The translations under genes were made by a program, and so were the position numbers. This document shows, in pieces, positions 34,900 through 44,123 of a DNA stretch of 64,000 nt. The stretch spans positions 185,100 through 249,099 of the forward strand of contig JABHXU010000020.1 of the NCBI GenBank assembly GCA_018657065.1. Reading direction: 5' to 3'. Every line of letters starts with the position of its first letter. Position 1 is the first letter of the stretch. This stretch comes from an archaeon (lineage in GTDB: Archaea > Nanobdellota > Nanobdellia > Woesearchaeales > GW2011-AR15). The notes under the pieces were generated by a model. That model had not been told where the DNA came from and made no database searches. It saw only the letters and a list, made by a program, of their open reading frames with translations.

Positions 34900-35454
34900 A
34901 TGAAATTCATAATCGAACATTTAGATCCACGACTTTGGAAATGGTCTGAACTTGAATATAAACATATAAGTGATTTTGCTGGAAAAGAAAATGTTATTTT
35001 CACAAAAATAAAAGGACTTAAAACAATTGAAAAATTAAAAAAATTAGGTACTGTTTATGAAAAATCTGTTAAAGACATGAAATTTCCTAATGCATGTATT
35101 TTAGATCCTCATGCAATTGAAACATTAAGTCCTAAAGATAATTTTGACTATTTAATTATGGGTGGAGTTTTAGGAGACAATCCACCTCAAAAAAGAACAA
35201 GTAAAGAAATAACAAGTAAAATGAATATTCCCGTTAGAAATTTAGGAGAAAAACAAATGTCTACTAATACAGCTGCATATGTTGCTCTTAAAATTAATCA
35301 AGGAGTTCCTTTAGAAAAAATTGAGTTTGAAGATCAATTAATAATAAAAGTAAGTCCATCTGAAGAAATAATTTTAGATTTTCCTTATGTAAAAGAAAAT
35401 GGAAAATTAGTTTTACCTGAAGGTTATATTGAAATGGCAAAAACTGAATATTAA
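34900..35454 (+). CDS. SPOUT methyltransferase of the Sfm1/DUF431 family
   Basis: 184 residues. The N-terminus MKFIIEHLDPRLWKWSELEYKHI and the sequence CILDPHAIETLSPKDNFDYLIMGGVLGDNPPQKRT near residue 67, followed by MNIPVRNLGEKQMSTNTAAYV, match the pattern I know for the Sfm1 family. Yeast Sfm1 is a SPOUT-fold arginine methyltransferase acting on ribosomal protein Rps3 (uS3). Archaeal members are widespread; their target is presumed but not proven to be similar. The next gene starts 8 bp later, so the pair is an operon for ribosome modification. Confidence 0.8.
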   Translation: MKFIIEHLDPRLWKWSELEYKHISDFAGKENVIFTKIKGLKTIEKLKKLGTVYEKSVKDMKFPNACILDPHAIETLSPKDNFDYLIMGGVLGDNPPQKRTSKEITSKMNIPVRNLGEKQMSTNTAAYVALKINQGVPLEKIEFEDQLIIKVSPSEEIILDFPYVKENGKLVLPEGYIEMAKTEY

Positions 35455-35462
35455 ATTAAAAA

Positions 35463-36215
35463 ATGAAATTAACACTACATAGATTTTTAACATTGACAGG
35501 ACATTTTGCTAGTAAAGAGGATATTATTTTTGCATTGATTAATAAACAAATTAAAGTTGACGATAAAATTGTTACAACACCTAAATTTCAAATTAATCCA
35601 AATTCTCGAGTTGTAAAATATAATGATAAAAAAATCGAGCATGATAAAACAAAATATTATTTAGTTTTTAATAAACCTCCAAAATTTATTTGTGAAAAAA
35701 TTTTAACAAAAGGTTCACCAAAAAAATCTATTTTTAATATTATTGAAATTGATAGAAAAATTTTAAATCAAATGTCTGCAATAGGACGACTTGATGAAGA
35801 CAGTGCTGGAATGATAATTCTAACTAATGATGGAAAAGTTAATCATAAAATTGCTTCACCAGATTCAAACATAACTAAAACCTATGAAGTAACTTTAGAT
35901 GATCAAATACCTAATAGACTTGTTCAAATTGCAGAAAAAGGAGTAACTATTGATTTAGAGGTTAACGGTGAAGTAACTAAATATAAAACTAAGCCAACTA
36001 AAATTCAAAGAGTTACTGATAAGATTCTACAAATAACTCTTACAGAAGGGAAAAAAAGAGAAGTAAAAAGAATCTTTGATGCTCTAGGCCACAAAGTTAC
36101 ATATCTTAAACGAGTTTCTATAGGAAATTTAAAATTAAAAGATCTACATATTAAAAACAGAGAATTTGTTTTTGTAAGTAGAGAAGTTATTGATGAAAAG
36201 ATTTTGAATTCTTAA
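35463..36215 (+). CDS. RsuA/RluF-like pseudouridine synthase
   Basis: 250 residues. It has an S4-like N-terminus (LHRFLTLTGHFASKEDIIFALINKQIKVDDK), the catalytic motif GRLDEDSAGMIILTNDG near residue 107, and the C-terminal EGKKREVKRIFDALGHKV. It is a divergent second copy relative to the gene at 29172: the usual T/S-S-G after the catalytic D is SAG here and the S4 domain has an insertion. It follows the Sfm1-like gene by 8 bp and is followed by a bidirectional hairpin. Likely target is rRNA; site unknown. Confidence 0.88.
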   Translation: MKLTLHRFLTLTGHFASKEDIIFALINKQIKVDDKIVTTPKFQINPNSRVVKYNDKKIEHDKTKYYLVFNKPPKFICEKILTKGSPKKSIFNIIEIDRKILNQMSAIGRLDEDSAGMIILTNDGKVNHKIASPDSNITKTYEVTLDDQIPNRLVQIAEKGVTIDLEVNGEVTKYKTKPTKIQRVTDKILQITLTEGKKREVKRIFDALGHKVTYLKRVSIGNLKLKDLHIKNREFVFVSREVIDEKILNS

Positions 36216-36225
36216 GAAAAATTAT

Positions 36226-36251
36226 GGTAGGATTTAAAATCCTACCAGTTT
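36226..36251. terminator. Bidirectional hairpin terminator
   Basis: GGTAGGAT (36226-36233) pairs with ATCCTACC (36239-36246), followed by AGTTTTT on the plus strand. It separates the converging pseudouridine synthase gene and tRNA-Arg; on the minus strand it is followed by ATAATTTTT. Confidence 0.6.
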
Positions 36252-36254
36252 TTA

Positions 36255-36329
36255 TGGGCTAGGGAAGATTTGAACTCCCGATCCCCTGCTTAGAAGGCAG
36301 GTGCCCTATCCAGACTAGGCTACTAGCCC
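36255..36329 (-). tRNA. tRNA-Arg(UCU)
   Basis: Acceptor GGGCTAG/CTAGCCC with A73, anticodon arm CTGCC-TTCTAA-GGCAG type stem with loop CTTCTAA giving UCU, and a T-arm with loop TTCAAAT. No intron. It is followed on its own strand by the shared hairpin terminator. Confidence 0.94.
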
Positions 36330-36449
36330 ATAAATAGTGAGAATTGTTGTTAGTTTTAAAAACTTTTGTGTTCTGTAAACAATAATTACTACATTTTAGT
36401 AGTTAAAAAAGAAAAATATATAAGATAAAACAAATATTTCAAATAAATT

Positions 36450-37309
36450 ATGAATTTAGAAGAATATTTTGAGCAAAAGGATGATGCAATTGAAATAATT
36501 CAAAAATCTATTGATAGAGGTCTTTCTTCTATAGGTAAGGACATACTCTTTCAGCTCAACACAGCACAATTAGACAAGAACTTTCTGATGAAAATGGATT
36601 TCATGAAGTCTTCGCAAATCATCCTCAACAAGAACAAGTTTTTAATCAACTAACTGCAATTATTGTAAACCAATTATATGGAAATTTGTCTCAAGCAACT
36701 GTTCCAAGATCCTATGGATTAAAATTAACTGAAGCTTTAGATGAAGTAAAATATTTTCAGGCAAATCCTGAAGAATTAGTTAGAACTGCATTTGCTCTTG
36801 ACGCATTATATTTAAATGGTGTAGGAAATTCACAGAATCATTTTAATTTAGCTATGGGTTTCAAAAGTGATCCCACTATATGGACAGAATTTAAACCAAA
36901 AATTAGACAAAAATTCCAAGCAGTTCTTGATCATCCATATGCACTAGGTAATCCTTTTGAAGATCCTAATTATTTAGCAATTGCTCCTGAACATGGAACA
37001 AAAGGCTATCAGTTATTAGCTCCAATAGTAAATGGAACTCATTAAGTATCTCAATTAATAGAAAAATTAATTGAATTAGATTATGATGAAGAAACTATTC
37101 AAAATCAAGTTGATCAAACCTTTGCTGAAATAGCTGAAATTGCTAAATCATATCCTGCAACAAAATATATAGGAATTCTAAAAACCTTACCAAATTGGAA
37201 AGAAGAACTAGTTAAACCCTTCCTCGAAACTCATAAAAATAATCCAATAATTCAAGAAATGTATCAAGGTGTAATAGAAAAAGAAAAATATTTCCTTTGT
37301 CTTGATTAA
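36450..37309 (+). pseudogene. Decayed unknown gene with frameshift and nonsense codon
   Basis: The frame opens at ATG 36450 (MNLEEYFEQKDDAIEIIQKS). Near 36540 the coding signal moves to the -1 frame (HTLSAQHSTIRQELSDENGF onwards; that frame has a stop at 36536, so the lesion lies just after) and runs to an in-frame TAA at 37043. Beyond it the same frame continues with clear protein-like sequence (VSQLIEKLIELDYDEE ... YFLCLD) to a TAA at 37307. Two independent lesions argue for a true pseudogene, not a sequencing slip. Restored length is about 286 residues, mostly helical. Its end overlaps the end of top6A. Family unknown. Confidence 0.72.
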
Positions 37310-38394
37310 GGCAACCAAGTCTTTTGATTAGCTAATTTTTGAGGTAAATAATCACTCATTACAAAATTAAGACCGTGTTTTGCCAAAGCTTGCTGTTCTG
37401 CTCTTACTTTTAATTTTGCCATTTCAGCAAGTGCCTTTTGCCATTGTTTATGATGTTTAACAAATGGATCATTTTTAACTCCATCTTTGATTCTCTTAAT
37501 ATCAACATCTTTTAATGGATGAGTTGGTAGTTTATATTCCAAAATGTCTTGAGTAGTTATTCCTATAAACTGTGCTCTAGGTACACAAAAATATTTATTT
37601 ATGTGTGCAGCGTTCCCACTTCCTACCTTAAGTGTTCTATAAATATTTAAAAATCCATACGGATCTCCGTCTGTAAACACGTAAACTGGAATATTTTGAT
37701 CATCACTAAGTCTTCTAATAAATCGTCTAAGTGCACGGGTTGGAACTCCACCCATTGAAATTAAAATACAATTAGATTTTTTCCAGTAGTTATGTTTATT
37801 TAAACGCTCAAACATACCACTTGTTTCGATTGCTAAAATAAATTTAGCTTTAGTTTCAAATTTTAAATGTTCTACTGAAATAGGTACTGAATATGCTCCA
37901 CTACCAAATTTTGTACAATCAATTCTTAAATCTTTTCCAGTATCACTGTCTTTATCTATAACAACTAAACGACCTGCAACAGCTCCACCTTTTTCTTCAG
38001 GAATAAATCCCAGTTGTTCTCGATTAACCATAAACATTGATTCAACATCGTCCATAACTCCGTCTGATTCTGGTTGTGCTTTAAATCCTGCATCTCCCCA
38101 GTTTTTTGAAATATAATATGCTTCTCTTTTTGTTGCAATATCAGAAGATTCAACAAGTTCTTTAGATAGAGACATCATTTTAAGAGTTTGTGCAAAAGTT
38201 TTAACTGTAGCTGCTGTAAGAGTTCGTTGTTTGAATTTATTATTTAATTTAAAATAACCTTCTTTCTCATCATAAGTAACATTACTTAAAGACCTTAAAG
38301 GCATCTCTATTTCAGGTTTTTTTTCTTTTATAATATCTGTATAAATATTTGTTGAAACTCTTTTTATACTATCTGAAACTTTTTCATCTGCCAT
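37306..38394 (-). CDS. top6A: DNA topoisomerase VI subunit A
   Basis: 362 residues, normal for the Spo11/TopVIA family. The winged-helix domain carries the catalytic tyrosine in TKREAYYISKNWGD near residue 108. The Toprim domain contains the acidic residues in VFTDGDPYGFLNIYRTL near 236 and a glutamate in FILAIETSGMFERLNK. It cleaves both DNA strands, forming 5'-phosphotyrosyl links, in the A2B2 complex. It starts two bases after the top6B stop, so the order B-A forms one operon. The enzyme relaxes and decatenates DNA in archaea. Confidence 0.97.
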   Translation of the reverse strand: MADEKVSDSIKRVSTNIYTDIIKEKKPEIEMPLRSLSNVTYDEKEGYFKLNNKFKQRTLTAATVKTFAQTLKMMSLSKELVESSDIATKREAYYISKNWGDAGFKAQPESDGVMDDVESMFMVNREQLGFIPEEKGGAVAGRLVVIDKDSDTGKDLRIDCTKFGSGAYSVPISVEHLKFETKAKFILAIETSGMFERLNKHNYWKKSNCILISMGGVPTRALRRFIRRLSDDQNIPVYVFTDGDPYGFLNIYRTLKVGSGNAAHINKYFCVPRAQFIGITTQDILEYKLPTHPLKDVDIKRIKDGVKNDPFVKHHKQWQKALAEMAKLKVRAEQQALAKHGLNFVMSDYLPQKLANQKTWLP

Positions 38395-38396
38395 TT

Positions 38397-40274
38397 TTAA
38401 TTCTCCCCTCCTTTTGTACTATCTACTGCAGGAGCAGAATCATCTTCAAGATCTTCATTAATTTCTTCATTAACATCATCTAATCCTTCAATTTTATCAA
38501 GTTCACTTTCTTGTCTTGTTCTTTTAGGACCAAAATCACGTTTAAGTTCTTCAAGTTCATCTTTTTTAATTGATCTAGATTCTTCTAAAATAATTTTAAG
38601 GTGTTCTTCTAAACGTAATTTTTCATCCTTTTCAAGTTTTAAAATTTCTTGAAGTGCACCACTAACATGAGGCAAATATTTTGAAATATAATCAACTTTA
38701 GATAATTCTTTCTTTAATCTTTTTTTCTTATTTAGATATTTTCCTAGTTCTCTTCCAATTTCTTGAATTACTAATCTCACTTCTTTCATAATTTCAGGAT
38801 AATGAGCTAATGCTTCTTTTGCTTCACTAGTAAAAGGAACCCAAACAGAAGCCATATGAATAATTAAAACACATGGACCAATAGGAATACTATTGTTTGA
38901 CTGTCTAAGCCCATATGAACGCCAATTAGTTTTTGCAATAGATTTAGTTATTGCACATGAACCTTGTTGATATAATAATGGAACACGATTTGCAAATCTA
39001 CTAATTTCAATAGATTTGTCTGCTTCCATATTTCCTCCATACGCTATTGCTGCTTCAATAACAAAGGGATTACCTCGATAAACTGCTGGAGGTCTTGTTG
39101 CAGAAAAATAAAATTCAGCGTTCACTTCTTTTTTAAGTCCTTTTTCAAGTAATACATGTCCTATAGGAGAAATACAGTCAGCAGGTGGATTAATAATTTT
39201 AGTTTCTTTAATTCCTTTCATTAATTGTTCAGCAAGTTCCCTAGTCATTTTTTTTGGTTTAGTAGATGGGAGAATTGCACCATTTTCACATATTTGTTTT
39301 GCTGTTCCTGATCCAACTCTAGCAAATTCATTTGTTAAAAATGCTTGAATTGTTCGATATTCTGTATATCTAAGCATTTTCATCAATCTTCCAAGTTCAA
39401 CTCCATAAGGATGAGGTTTTATTTCCTTTGCTTGTCTAGGTACTTTTTCAGTTGCTCTAACAAACATAATTTGACTTCCTTTAGGTGGCTGGTAAATTAA
39501 AGTAACATGTGGATTAATAATTGCAGTTTGCTGAATATACTGATCAACAGATTGTCTACCTGAAATATAAGTTCCTTCTAAGTCAATTTCAATTCTTGTT
39601 CCATGAGGCTTATGCCACTGTGTTTCTTTTTGAGAAATAATTAAAGGTTTATTTTTTACAGTATCAAGCTTTAATTCTATTTCATTTGCTGGATGATTTG
39701 GACCAATTTTTGAAATTATTCTTGCTGGTCTTCCAGTTGTTAATTGTCCATACATTACTGAAGCTGAAATTCCTATACCTTGTTGTCCTCTACTTTGTTT
39801 AAGAGTATGAAACTTACTTCCATAAAGTAATTTTGCAAAAATTTTAGGAATTTGTGCTTTAACAATTCCTGGACCATTATCTTCAATTGCTACTCGATAT
39901 CTATCATCTCCCATATCAATTATTTCTACTATTAATTCAGGAAGTATATCTGCTTCTTCGCAAGCATCTAACGAATTATCAACAGCTTCTTTAATTGTTG
40001 TTAAAAGTGCTTTTTTCTTATTATCAAAACCCAAAAGATGTCGATTTTTTTCAAAAAATTCAGCAATAGAAATATCTCTTTGTTTTTTAGCTAATTCATG
40101 GGCTTTAGTATTTTTTTTTGGCTCTTTATTTGGTGTTTCTATAGTTTGAGTTGATTCCATTTTATTTTCTTGTGGTTCTAAATTATTATGATTTTCAGAT
40201 TTCTCTGGCATTGTTTCTGTTTTTTCTTCCTCTTTAAAATTATCAAGATCTAGTGTTTTTTGCATATATCTCAT
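38397..40274 (-). CDS. top6B: DNA topoisomerase VI subunit B
   Basis: 625 residues. The GHKL ATPase has [19 protein letters not shown] (N box), IEDNGPGI and [16 protein letters not shown] (ATP lid), then the H2TH and transducer domains. The extreme N-terminus carries a lysine/glutamate-rich extension of about 65 residues ([20 protein letters not shown]...) before [16 protein letters not shown], where most TopVIB proteins start, and the C-terminus ends in an acidic tail ([14 protein letters not shown]). Both extensions are probably unstructured. ATP binding by B drives strand passage through the A-subunit gate. Confidence 0.96.
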   Translation of the reverse strand: MRYMQKTLDLDNFKEEEKTETMPEKSENHNNLEPQENKMESTQTIETPNKEPKKNTKAHELAKKQRDISIAEFFEKNRHLLGFDNKKKALLTTIKEAVDNSLDACEEADILPELIVEIIDMGDDRYRVAIEDNGPGIVKAQIPKIFAKLLYGSKFHTLKQSRGQQGIGISASVMYGQLTTGRPARIISKIGPNHPANEIELKLDTVKNKPLIISQKETQWHKPHGTRIEIDLEGTYISGRQSVDQYIQQTAIINPHVTLIYQPPKGSQIMFVRATEKVPRQAKEIKPHPYGVELGRLMKMLRYTEYRTIQAFLTNEFARVGSGTAKQICENGAILPSTKPKKMTRELAEQLMKGIKETKIINPPADCISPIGHVLLEKGLKKEVNAEFYFSATRPPAVYRGNPFVIEAAIAYGGNMEADKSIEISRFANRVPLLYQQGSCAITKSIAKTNWRSYGLRQSNNSIPIGPCVLIIHMASVWVPFTSEAKEALAHYPEIMKEVRLVIQEIGRELGKYLNKKKRLKKELSKVDYISKYLPHVSGALQEILKLEKDEKLRLEEHLKIILEESRSIKKDELEELKRDFGPKRTRQESELDKIEGLDDVNEEINEDLEDDSAPAVDSTKGGEN

Positions 40275-40456
40275 AAAAAAATCTGTGTTTATTAATATTT
40301 CGGGGAAGAATATTTTTAAAAATTTTTTAAGATTATATTTTAGTCAACAGTCAATAGTGAAATTTAACAATGTATTTAATCACTTAAACATCATCTTTAA
40401 AAAGAAACCTTGTCTACTTAAAGACTATATTCTATTTAGGAATAGGTGATACAAAA

Positions 40457-41122
40457 ATGAAATACATAGTAATTGCTCCTCTTGGAGATATGATGGATGC
40501 ACTATATGTTGGAATTAAAGAATTTCCAACTGAAAAGATTATACTCGTAACTGCTGATAGAAAACGTCAAGAAGCTATCAAAATTAAAAATGATTTAGAG
40601 AAATTTAAAATCCCTACTCATATCATGTATGTTTTAGGAAATTCTGAAACAGAAATTTGGGAATCTACTTTTATGGCTATTGCTAGAATTAGATCTCAAG
40701 AAATCGGAAAAGAAATTTTAGTTAATGTTGCAACTGGAGACAGAACAACTAGATGTGCTGCAACTTCAGCAGCTTTTGTAAATGGCCTAAAAGCTTTTGC
40801 AGTTGATAATGATAAAGCATTAATGCTTCCTGTCATGAAATTTAATTATTACAAGATTATATCAGATAAAAAAATGAAAATCTTAAAAATACTTCATGAT
40901 AAAGATTGCTGTTCATCTTTAGAAGAATTAAGTAAAAAAGCTAAAATGAGTCTTCCTTTAATTTCATATCATATTAATGGAAACTTAAAATCTGATGGAC
41001 TTAAAGAAATGGGTCTTGTTGAAACAACAGAGAACAGAGGAAGAATTTCAGTTACATTAAGCCCACTAGGTAAAATGCTTGTTAGAGGGTATATAACACC
41101 TGAAGAAGAAGCTGAAAAATAA
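40457..41122 (+). CDS. CARF-wHTH regulator of the HFX_2341/Csa3-like type
   Basis: 221 residues. The N-terminal Rossmann-like domain (MKYIVIAPLGDMMDALYVGIKEFP, then VNVATGDRTTRCAATSAAFVNGL near residue 94) has the layout of CARF-domain proteins, which sense cyclic oligonucleotides or other nucleotides. The C-terminal part (EELSKKAKMSLPLISYHINGNL) is a winged helix. An AGGTGAT site lies 6-8 bases before the ATG, a strong ribosome-binding site. No CRISPR array or cas gene is in the window, so this is a stand-alone member, as known from many archaea (DUF6293 group). Confidence 0.72.
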   Translation: MKYIVIAPLGDMMDALYVGIKEFPTEKIILVTADRKRQEAIKIKNDLEKFKIPTHIMYVLGNSETEIWESTFMAIARIRSQEIGKEILVNVATGDRTTRCAATSAAFVNGLKAFAVDNDKALMLPVMKFNYYKIISDKKMKILKILHDKDCCSSLEELSKKAKMSLPLISYHINGNLKSDGLKEMGLVETTENRGRISVTLSPLGKMLVRGYITPEEEAEK

Positions 41123-41125
41123 AAG

Positions 41126-41470
41126 TTACCAATGGTTGATTTGGTTGATGACTTCATCATACCATTTTTCTACTATTTTTAACATTTTTTCTTTTAATTC
41201 ATCTTTATTTTTTATTCTATAAATAAACATGTATCCACCTTTTTCTAAATTAGTTTGTAATCTTAAAACAATATTTTTTTCTGCTAATTTTTTTATAGCT
41301 TTTTGAACTGTTGTTCTATCAAGTTTCATTGTTTTTCCTATCTGTGTCGCTGTGAATGCTTCATCAGATTTTAACAAAAACATCATAATGTTGTATTCTG
41401 TTTTATTCATACTAAAACTACATCTAAGTAAATCTTTAAACTCAATATCTTGGCATGCAAAACTTATCAT
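41126..41470 (-). CDS. TrmB-like winged-helix regulator
   Basis: 114 residues. MNKTEYNIMMFLLKSDEAFTATQIGKTMKLDRTTVQKAIKKLAEKNIVLR (from residue 21) is a complete winged-helix domain, followed by a wing with YMFIYRIKN and a C-terminal helix (KEKMLKIVEKWYDEVINQ) suited to dimerisation. TrmB-type regulators commonly control metabolism genes; this one has no sugar-binding domain. It converges on the CARF regulator with 3 bp between stops. Likely target genes cannot be read. Confidence 0.78.
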   Translation of the reverse strand: MISFACQDIEFKDLLRCSFSMNKTEYNIMMFLLKSDEAFTATQIGKTMKLDRTTVQKAIKKLAEKNIVLRLQTNLEKGGYMFIYRIKNKDELKEKMLKIVEKWYDEVINQINHW

Positions 41471-41522
41471 ATATTATTAGTTATACTAAACATATATAAA
41501 TTTTAATAAAATAAGAAATAAA

Positions 41523-42083
41523 ATGATAGTTGTATTTGGAGATAGCATTGCTTTTGGTGAATTTGACAACAGAGGAGGATGGGCTAATAGGTTAAAAAAA
41601 GATTTTAAAATAATTAATAGAAGCATATGTGGAGAAGATACTATAGGTCTATTAAAACGAATTAAAATAGAACTAGAACAATTAAACCCAAATAAAATTA
41701 TAATTGCACTCGGTATTAATGATTCTGCTAAATTTTTAAAAAAAAACCGTGTTTCACTTACTGATTTTAAAAAAAATTATGACCTCATAATTCAACTTTC
41801 AAAATTTTATTCTAAAGAAATATATTGTATTGGTTTAACAAGAGTTGATGAAAAAAAAGTTTGTCCGATTCCTTGGGATAATTTAATTTATTATCACAAT
41901 AGTGAAGCAGATAAATATGATAACGCTATTGAAAAAATTGCTAAGAAACATAATTTAAGATACATATCTATGAAAAAAATTCTTTTATTATCTGAAATGG
42001 AGGATGGACTTCATCCTAATTCAGAGGGACACATAAAAATGTATAAAAAAATGAAAAAAATATTAAAACAAAATAAAAAATAA
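41523..42083 (+). CDS. SGNH/GDSL-type hydrolase
   Basis: 186 residues, cytoplasmic (no signal). Block I is VFGDSIAFGEFDNRGGW with the nucleophile Ser8; block II glycine is near 36 (SICGEDTIGL); block III IIALGINDSAKF has the N of the oxyanion hole; block V DGLHPNSEGH carries the catalytic Asp and His near 164-167. It should be an esterase or lipase of the TesA/acetylhydrolase class, acting on an acyl ester. It is one gene between two converging/diverging regulators and the redox genes. Substrate unknown. Confidence 0.9.
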   Translation: MIVVFGDSIAFGEFDNRGGWANRLKKDFKIINRSICGEDTIGLLKRIKIELEQLNPNKIIIALGINDSAKFLKKNRVSLTDFKKNYDLIIQLSKFYSKEIYCIGLTRVDEKKVCPIPWDNLIYYHNSEADKYDNAIEKIAKKHNLRYISMKKILLLSEMEDGLHPNSEGHIKMYKKMKKILKQNKK

Positions 42084-42084
42084 T

Positions 42085-42321
42085 CTAAGCTATTCCTAGC
42101 ATTTTGCTTATTCTAGGTTCATCAAAACCTACAATTACTTGACCATTTATGTCAGCTACAGGAACTCCTCTTTGTCCACTAATTTGAATCATTTCCATTG
42201 CAGCATTATAATCTTGCCCAACATCAATATCTTCGAAATTAATCTTTTTTTGTGTTAAAAAATCTTTTAGCATAACACAATATGGACATGTTTTTGTTGA
42301 AAATACTCTAACTTTACTCAT
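42085..42321 (-). CDS. Glutaredoxin-like protein
   Basis: 78 residues. The CPYC redox motif is at residues 12-15 (STKTCPYCVMLKDF), followed by the cis-proline in GQRGVPVADING near 54 and the GFDEPRI glutathione-site-like turn. It is a compact thioredoxin-fold disulfide reductase. GGTGAT at 5-6 bases upstream of the ATG is a clear Shine-Dalgarno site. It follows the thioredoxin-like gene at 42340 with 18 bp between, so the two are cotranscribed. Confidence 0.9.
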   Translation of the reverse strand: MSKVRVFSTKTCPYCVMLKDFLTQKKINFEDIDVGQDYNAAMEMIQISGQRGVPVADINGQVIVGFDEPRISKMLGIA

Positions 42322-42339
42322 AGTTCATCACCTATTAAT

Positions 42340-42744
42340 TTATATTTTAATTTTTATCTTTAGCTTTTTAGCTAATTTTTCAAATAATCCTTCTTCTTTA
42401 GGCCAATTATCTTCTCCCTTTGCAATTCCAACCATTTTTTTAAGTTGGTTTTGAGAAGGACTTCCGACAAATCCTATTCTATCTGCTGACCCAGGCCCTG
42501 AAATAAATAATGTTGGAACACTTCTAACATCTAATTGTTGAGACTTTTTTCTTCCTTCATGTGTAGCTGTACTATATTCAACGACCTTAATATATTCATT
42601 ATCTTTTGCAAATTTATTTACTGCATTTTTTGCATGTGGACAATGAGGACATGTTGGACTTGTAATAACTTCAATCTTTATTTTTGAGGATTGTGGAACT
42701 GATAATCTTTGATTATCTTGTGCTTCAATTTTAATTTTATTCAT
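42340..42744 (-). CDS. Thioredoxin-fold protein with CPHC motif
   Basis: ATG 42744 (MNKIKIEAQDNQRLSVPQSS) is chosen because GGTGAT lies 4-5 bases before it; an in-frame GTG nine bases upstream overlaps this ribosome-binding site. The 134-residue protein has TSPTCPHCPHAKNAV with a C-P-H-C redox centre, the cis-proline in VRSVPTLFISGPG, and a lysine-rich C-terminal helix. The CPHC centre is found in oxidising DsbA-type and glutaredoxin-like proteins. It forms an operon with the glutaredoxin gene. Confidence 0.85.
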   Translation of the reverse strand: MNKIKIEAQDNQRLSVPQSSKIKIEVITSPTCPHCPHAKNAVNKFAKDNEYIKVVEYSTATHEGRKKSQQLDVRSVPTLFISGPGSADRIGFVGSPSQNQLKKMVGIAKGEDNWPKEEGLFEKLAKKLKIKIKI

Positions 42745-42887
42745 AATTATCACCTAATGTGATTAAGTAACGCACTACTTATTTATAAATAAGTCGAAGA
42801 AGTGAATTTTATTCATAAGAATTAGAACTAGCTTGTAACTACGAAACAATAGTAAAATATAAAAATACTTGTCTACTCTATAACATT

Positions 42888-44075
42888 ATGACTTACTGTT
42901 TTCCTTCAACAAGAAGAATCAGAGAAATGGAGGATTTTCCGCGCGCATTAGAAACTATCCCTGAATTAACTGTAGATGATGTTCTAAAAATAATTGGAGC
43001 TGTTGGAAATAGTCCTAGAAAATCTGCTATATATTTGTCTGTAACAGAAGATCCTAGTAAAGATTCTGAAATTCGACATGCCTTTAATGCAGCTTTTAAT
43101 TTAAAAAATGCAGACAATATTGGACTTAAAAAAGCAGGAGATGTTAGAAATAATTTAAATGGTGATTTTTTTGAAGATTTAGGATTACTAAGAAAAACTT
43201 CAATTGATATTACACCTTTGTATGAAAAAACTACTTTAGGTTTTGTATTAGGAGATCCTATTGCTCTTATGAGTTTAGAAACTTCAATATTAGAATATAC
43301 TGGAACATCTCACAAAATTTGGGGAAGATTTAAAGAACAAAATGGATTTTACCCACAACAAACTTCTTTTCTTCTACTAAATTGGTTAAGACAAAAAGGA
43401 AATGGAAGAAATATTGAATTTCTTAGAGAGGTAAATGGTATTGAATATGTTTTAAAAGATGGTGAAGTAAATCAAGAATACAAAAATGCCAATGATAGAT
43501 TAGTAGGAAACATTCATAGATTAGTTGAAGCAGGTTTAATTCATTATGAATCTAGAGATCCTGAAATTCCAATATCTTATAAAGCATTAGCTAGTGTTGA
43601 AGCAATTGATTTTGATAGAGGCACATTTCCTTCAAAGAGATATGGAATTAATTTAGACAAAATTGAAAAATTAATTACATTGGTACAAAAAGAAGAATTA
43701 TCAGCTCAACAAATTGCAAAAGAACTAGGTGTTAGTTATGTAATTGCATCAAAAACTTCTAAAGCTCTTGTTGAAGATGGAATTCTTGTTGCTACAAAAG
43801 GAAGATCTTTAGATGAATTTTCTTATATTAAAATGAAAGATGAAGGTTATGCTTTTATGGATGCAATGGATCCTATGATGGAAATGTTAGGATTAACACA
43901 AGCTATTTCGAAATCAGGTCTTACAACTGCAGTACTAAATGAAAAGGTTAATCTAGATATGGATAAACTTCTTGAATATAGAACTCAAAAATTAAGTTTA
44001 GATTATAGACCAAATCTTCAAAATATTACGCATAGTGCTTTATCAAATTATAAAGAAGAAATTTCTAGAAATTAA
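42888..44075 (+). CDS. Unknown protein with internal winged helix
   Basis: 395 residues, soluble. Residues ~265-310 (IEKLITLVQKEELSAQQIAKELGVSYVIASKTSKALVEDGIL) form a recognisable helix-turn-helix with the recognition helix VSYVIASKTSKAL. The N-terminal 250 residues are helical with two further possible HTH-like segments (near ADNIGLKKAGDVRNNL and NDRLVGNIHRLVEAGLIHYES). It is plausibly a DNA-binding regulator with several winged helices. Only part of the gene is recognised; target unknown. Confidence 0.65.
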   Translation: MTYCFPSTRRIREMEDFPRALETIPELTVDDVLKIIGAVGNSPRKSAIYLSVTEDPSKDSEIRHAFNAAFNLKNADNIGLKKAGDVRNNLNGDFFEDLGLLRKTSIDITPLYEKTTLGFVLGDPIALMSLETSILEYTGTSHKIWGRFKEQNGFYPQQTSFLLLNWLRQKGNGRNIEFLREVNGIEYVLKDGEVNQEYKNANDRLVGNIHRLVEAGLIHYESRDPEIPISYKALASVEAIDFDRGTFPSKRYGINLDKIEKLITLVQKEELSAQQIAKELGVSYVIASKTSKALVEDGILVATKGRSLDEFSYIKMKDEGYAFMDAMDPMMEMLGLTQAISKSGLTTAVLNEKVNLDMDKLLEYRTQKLSLDYRPNLQNITHSALSNYKEEISRN

Positions 44076-44123
44076 TTTTAATATAATAAAAAAAGTAATA
44101 AAAAAAAGAAATAATTATTTTAG

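Noticed and set aside
37043-37045. Stop-codon recoding (pyrrolysine or selenocysteine) in the broken gene
   Set aside because: The codon is TAA, not TAG or TGA, and a frameshift is present upstream in the same gene.
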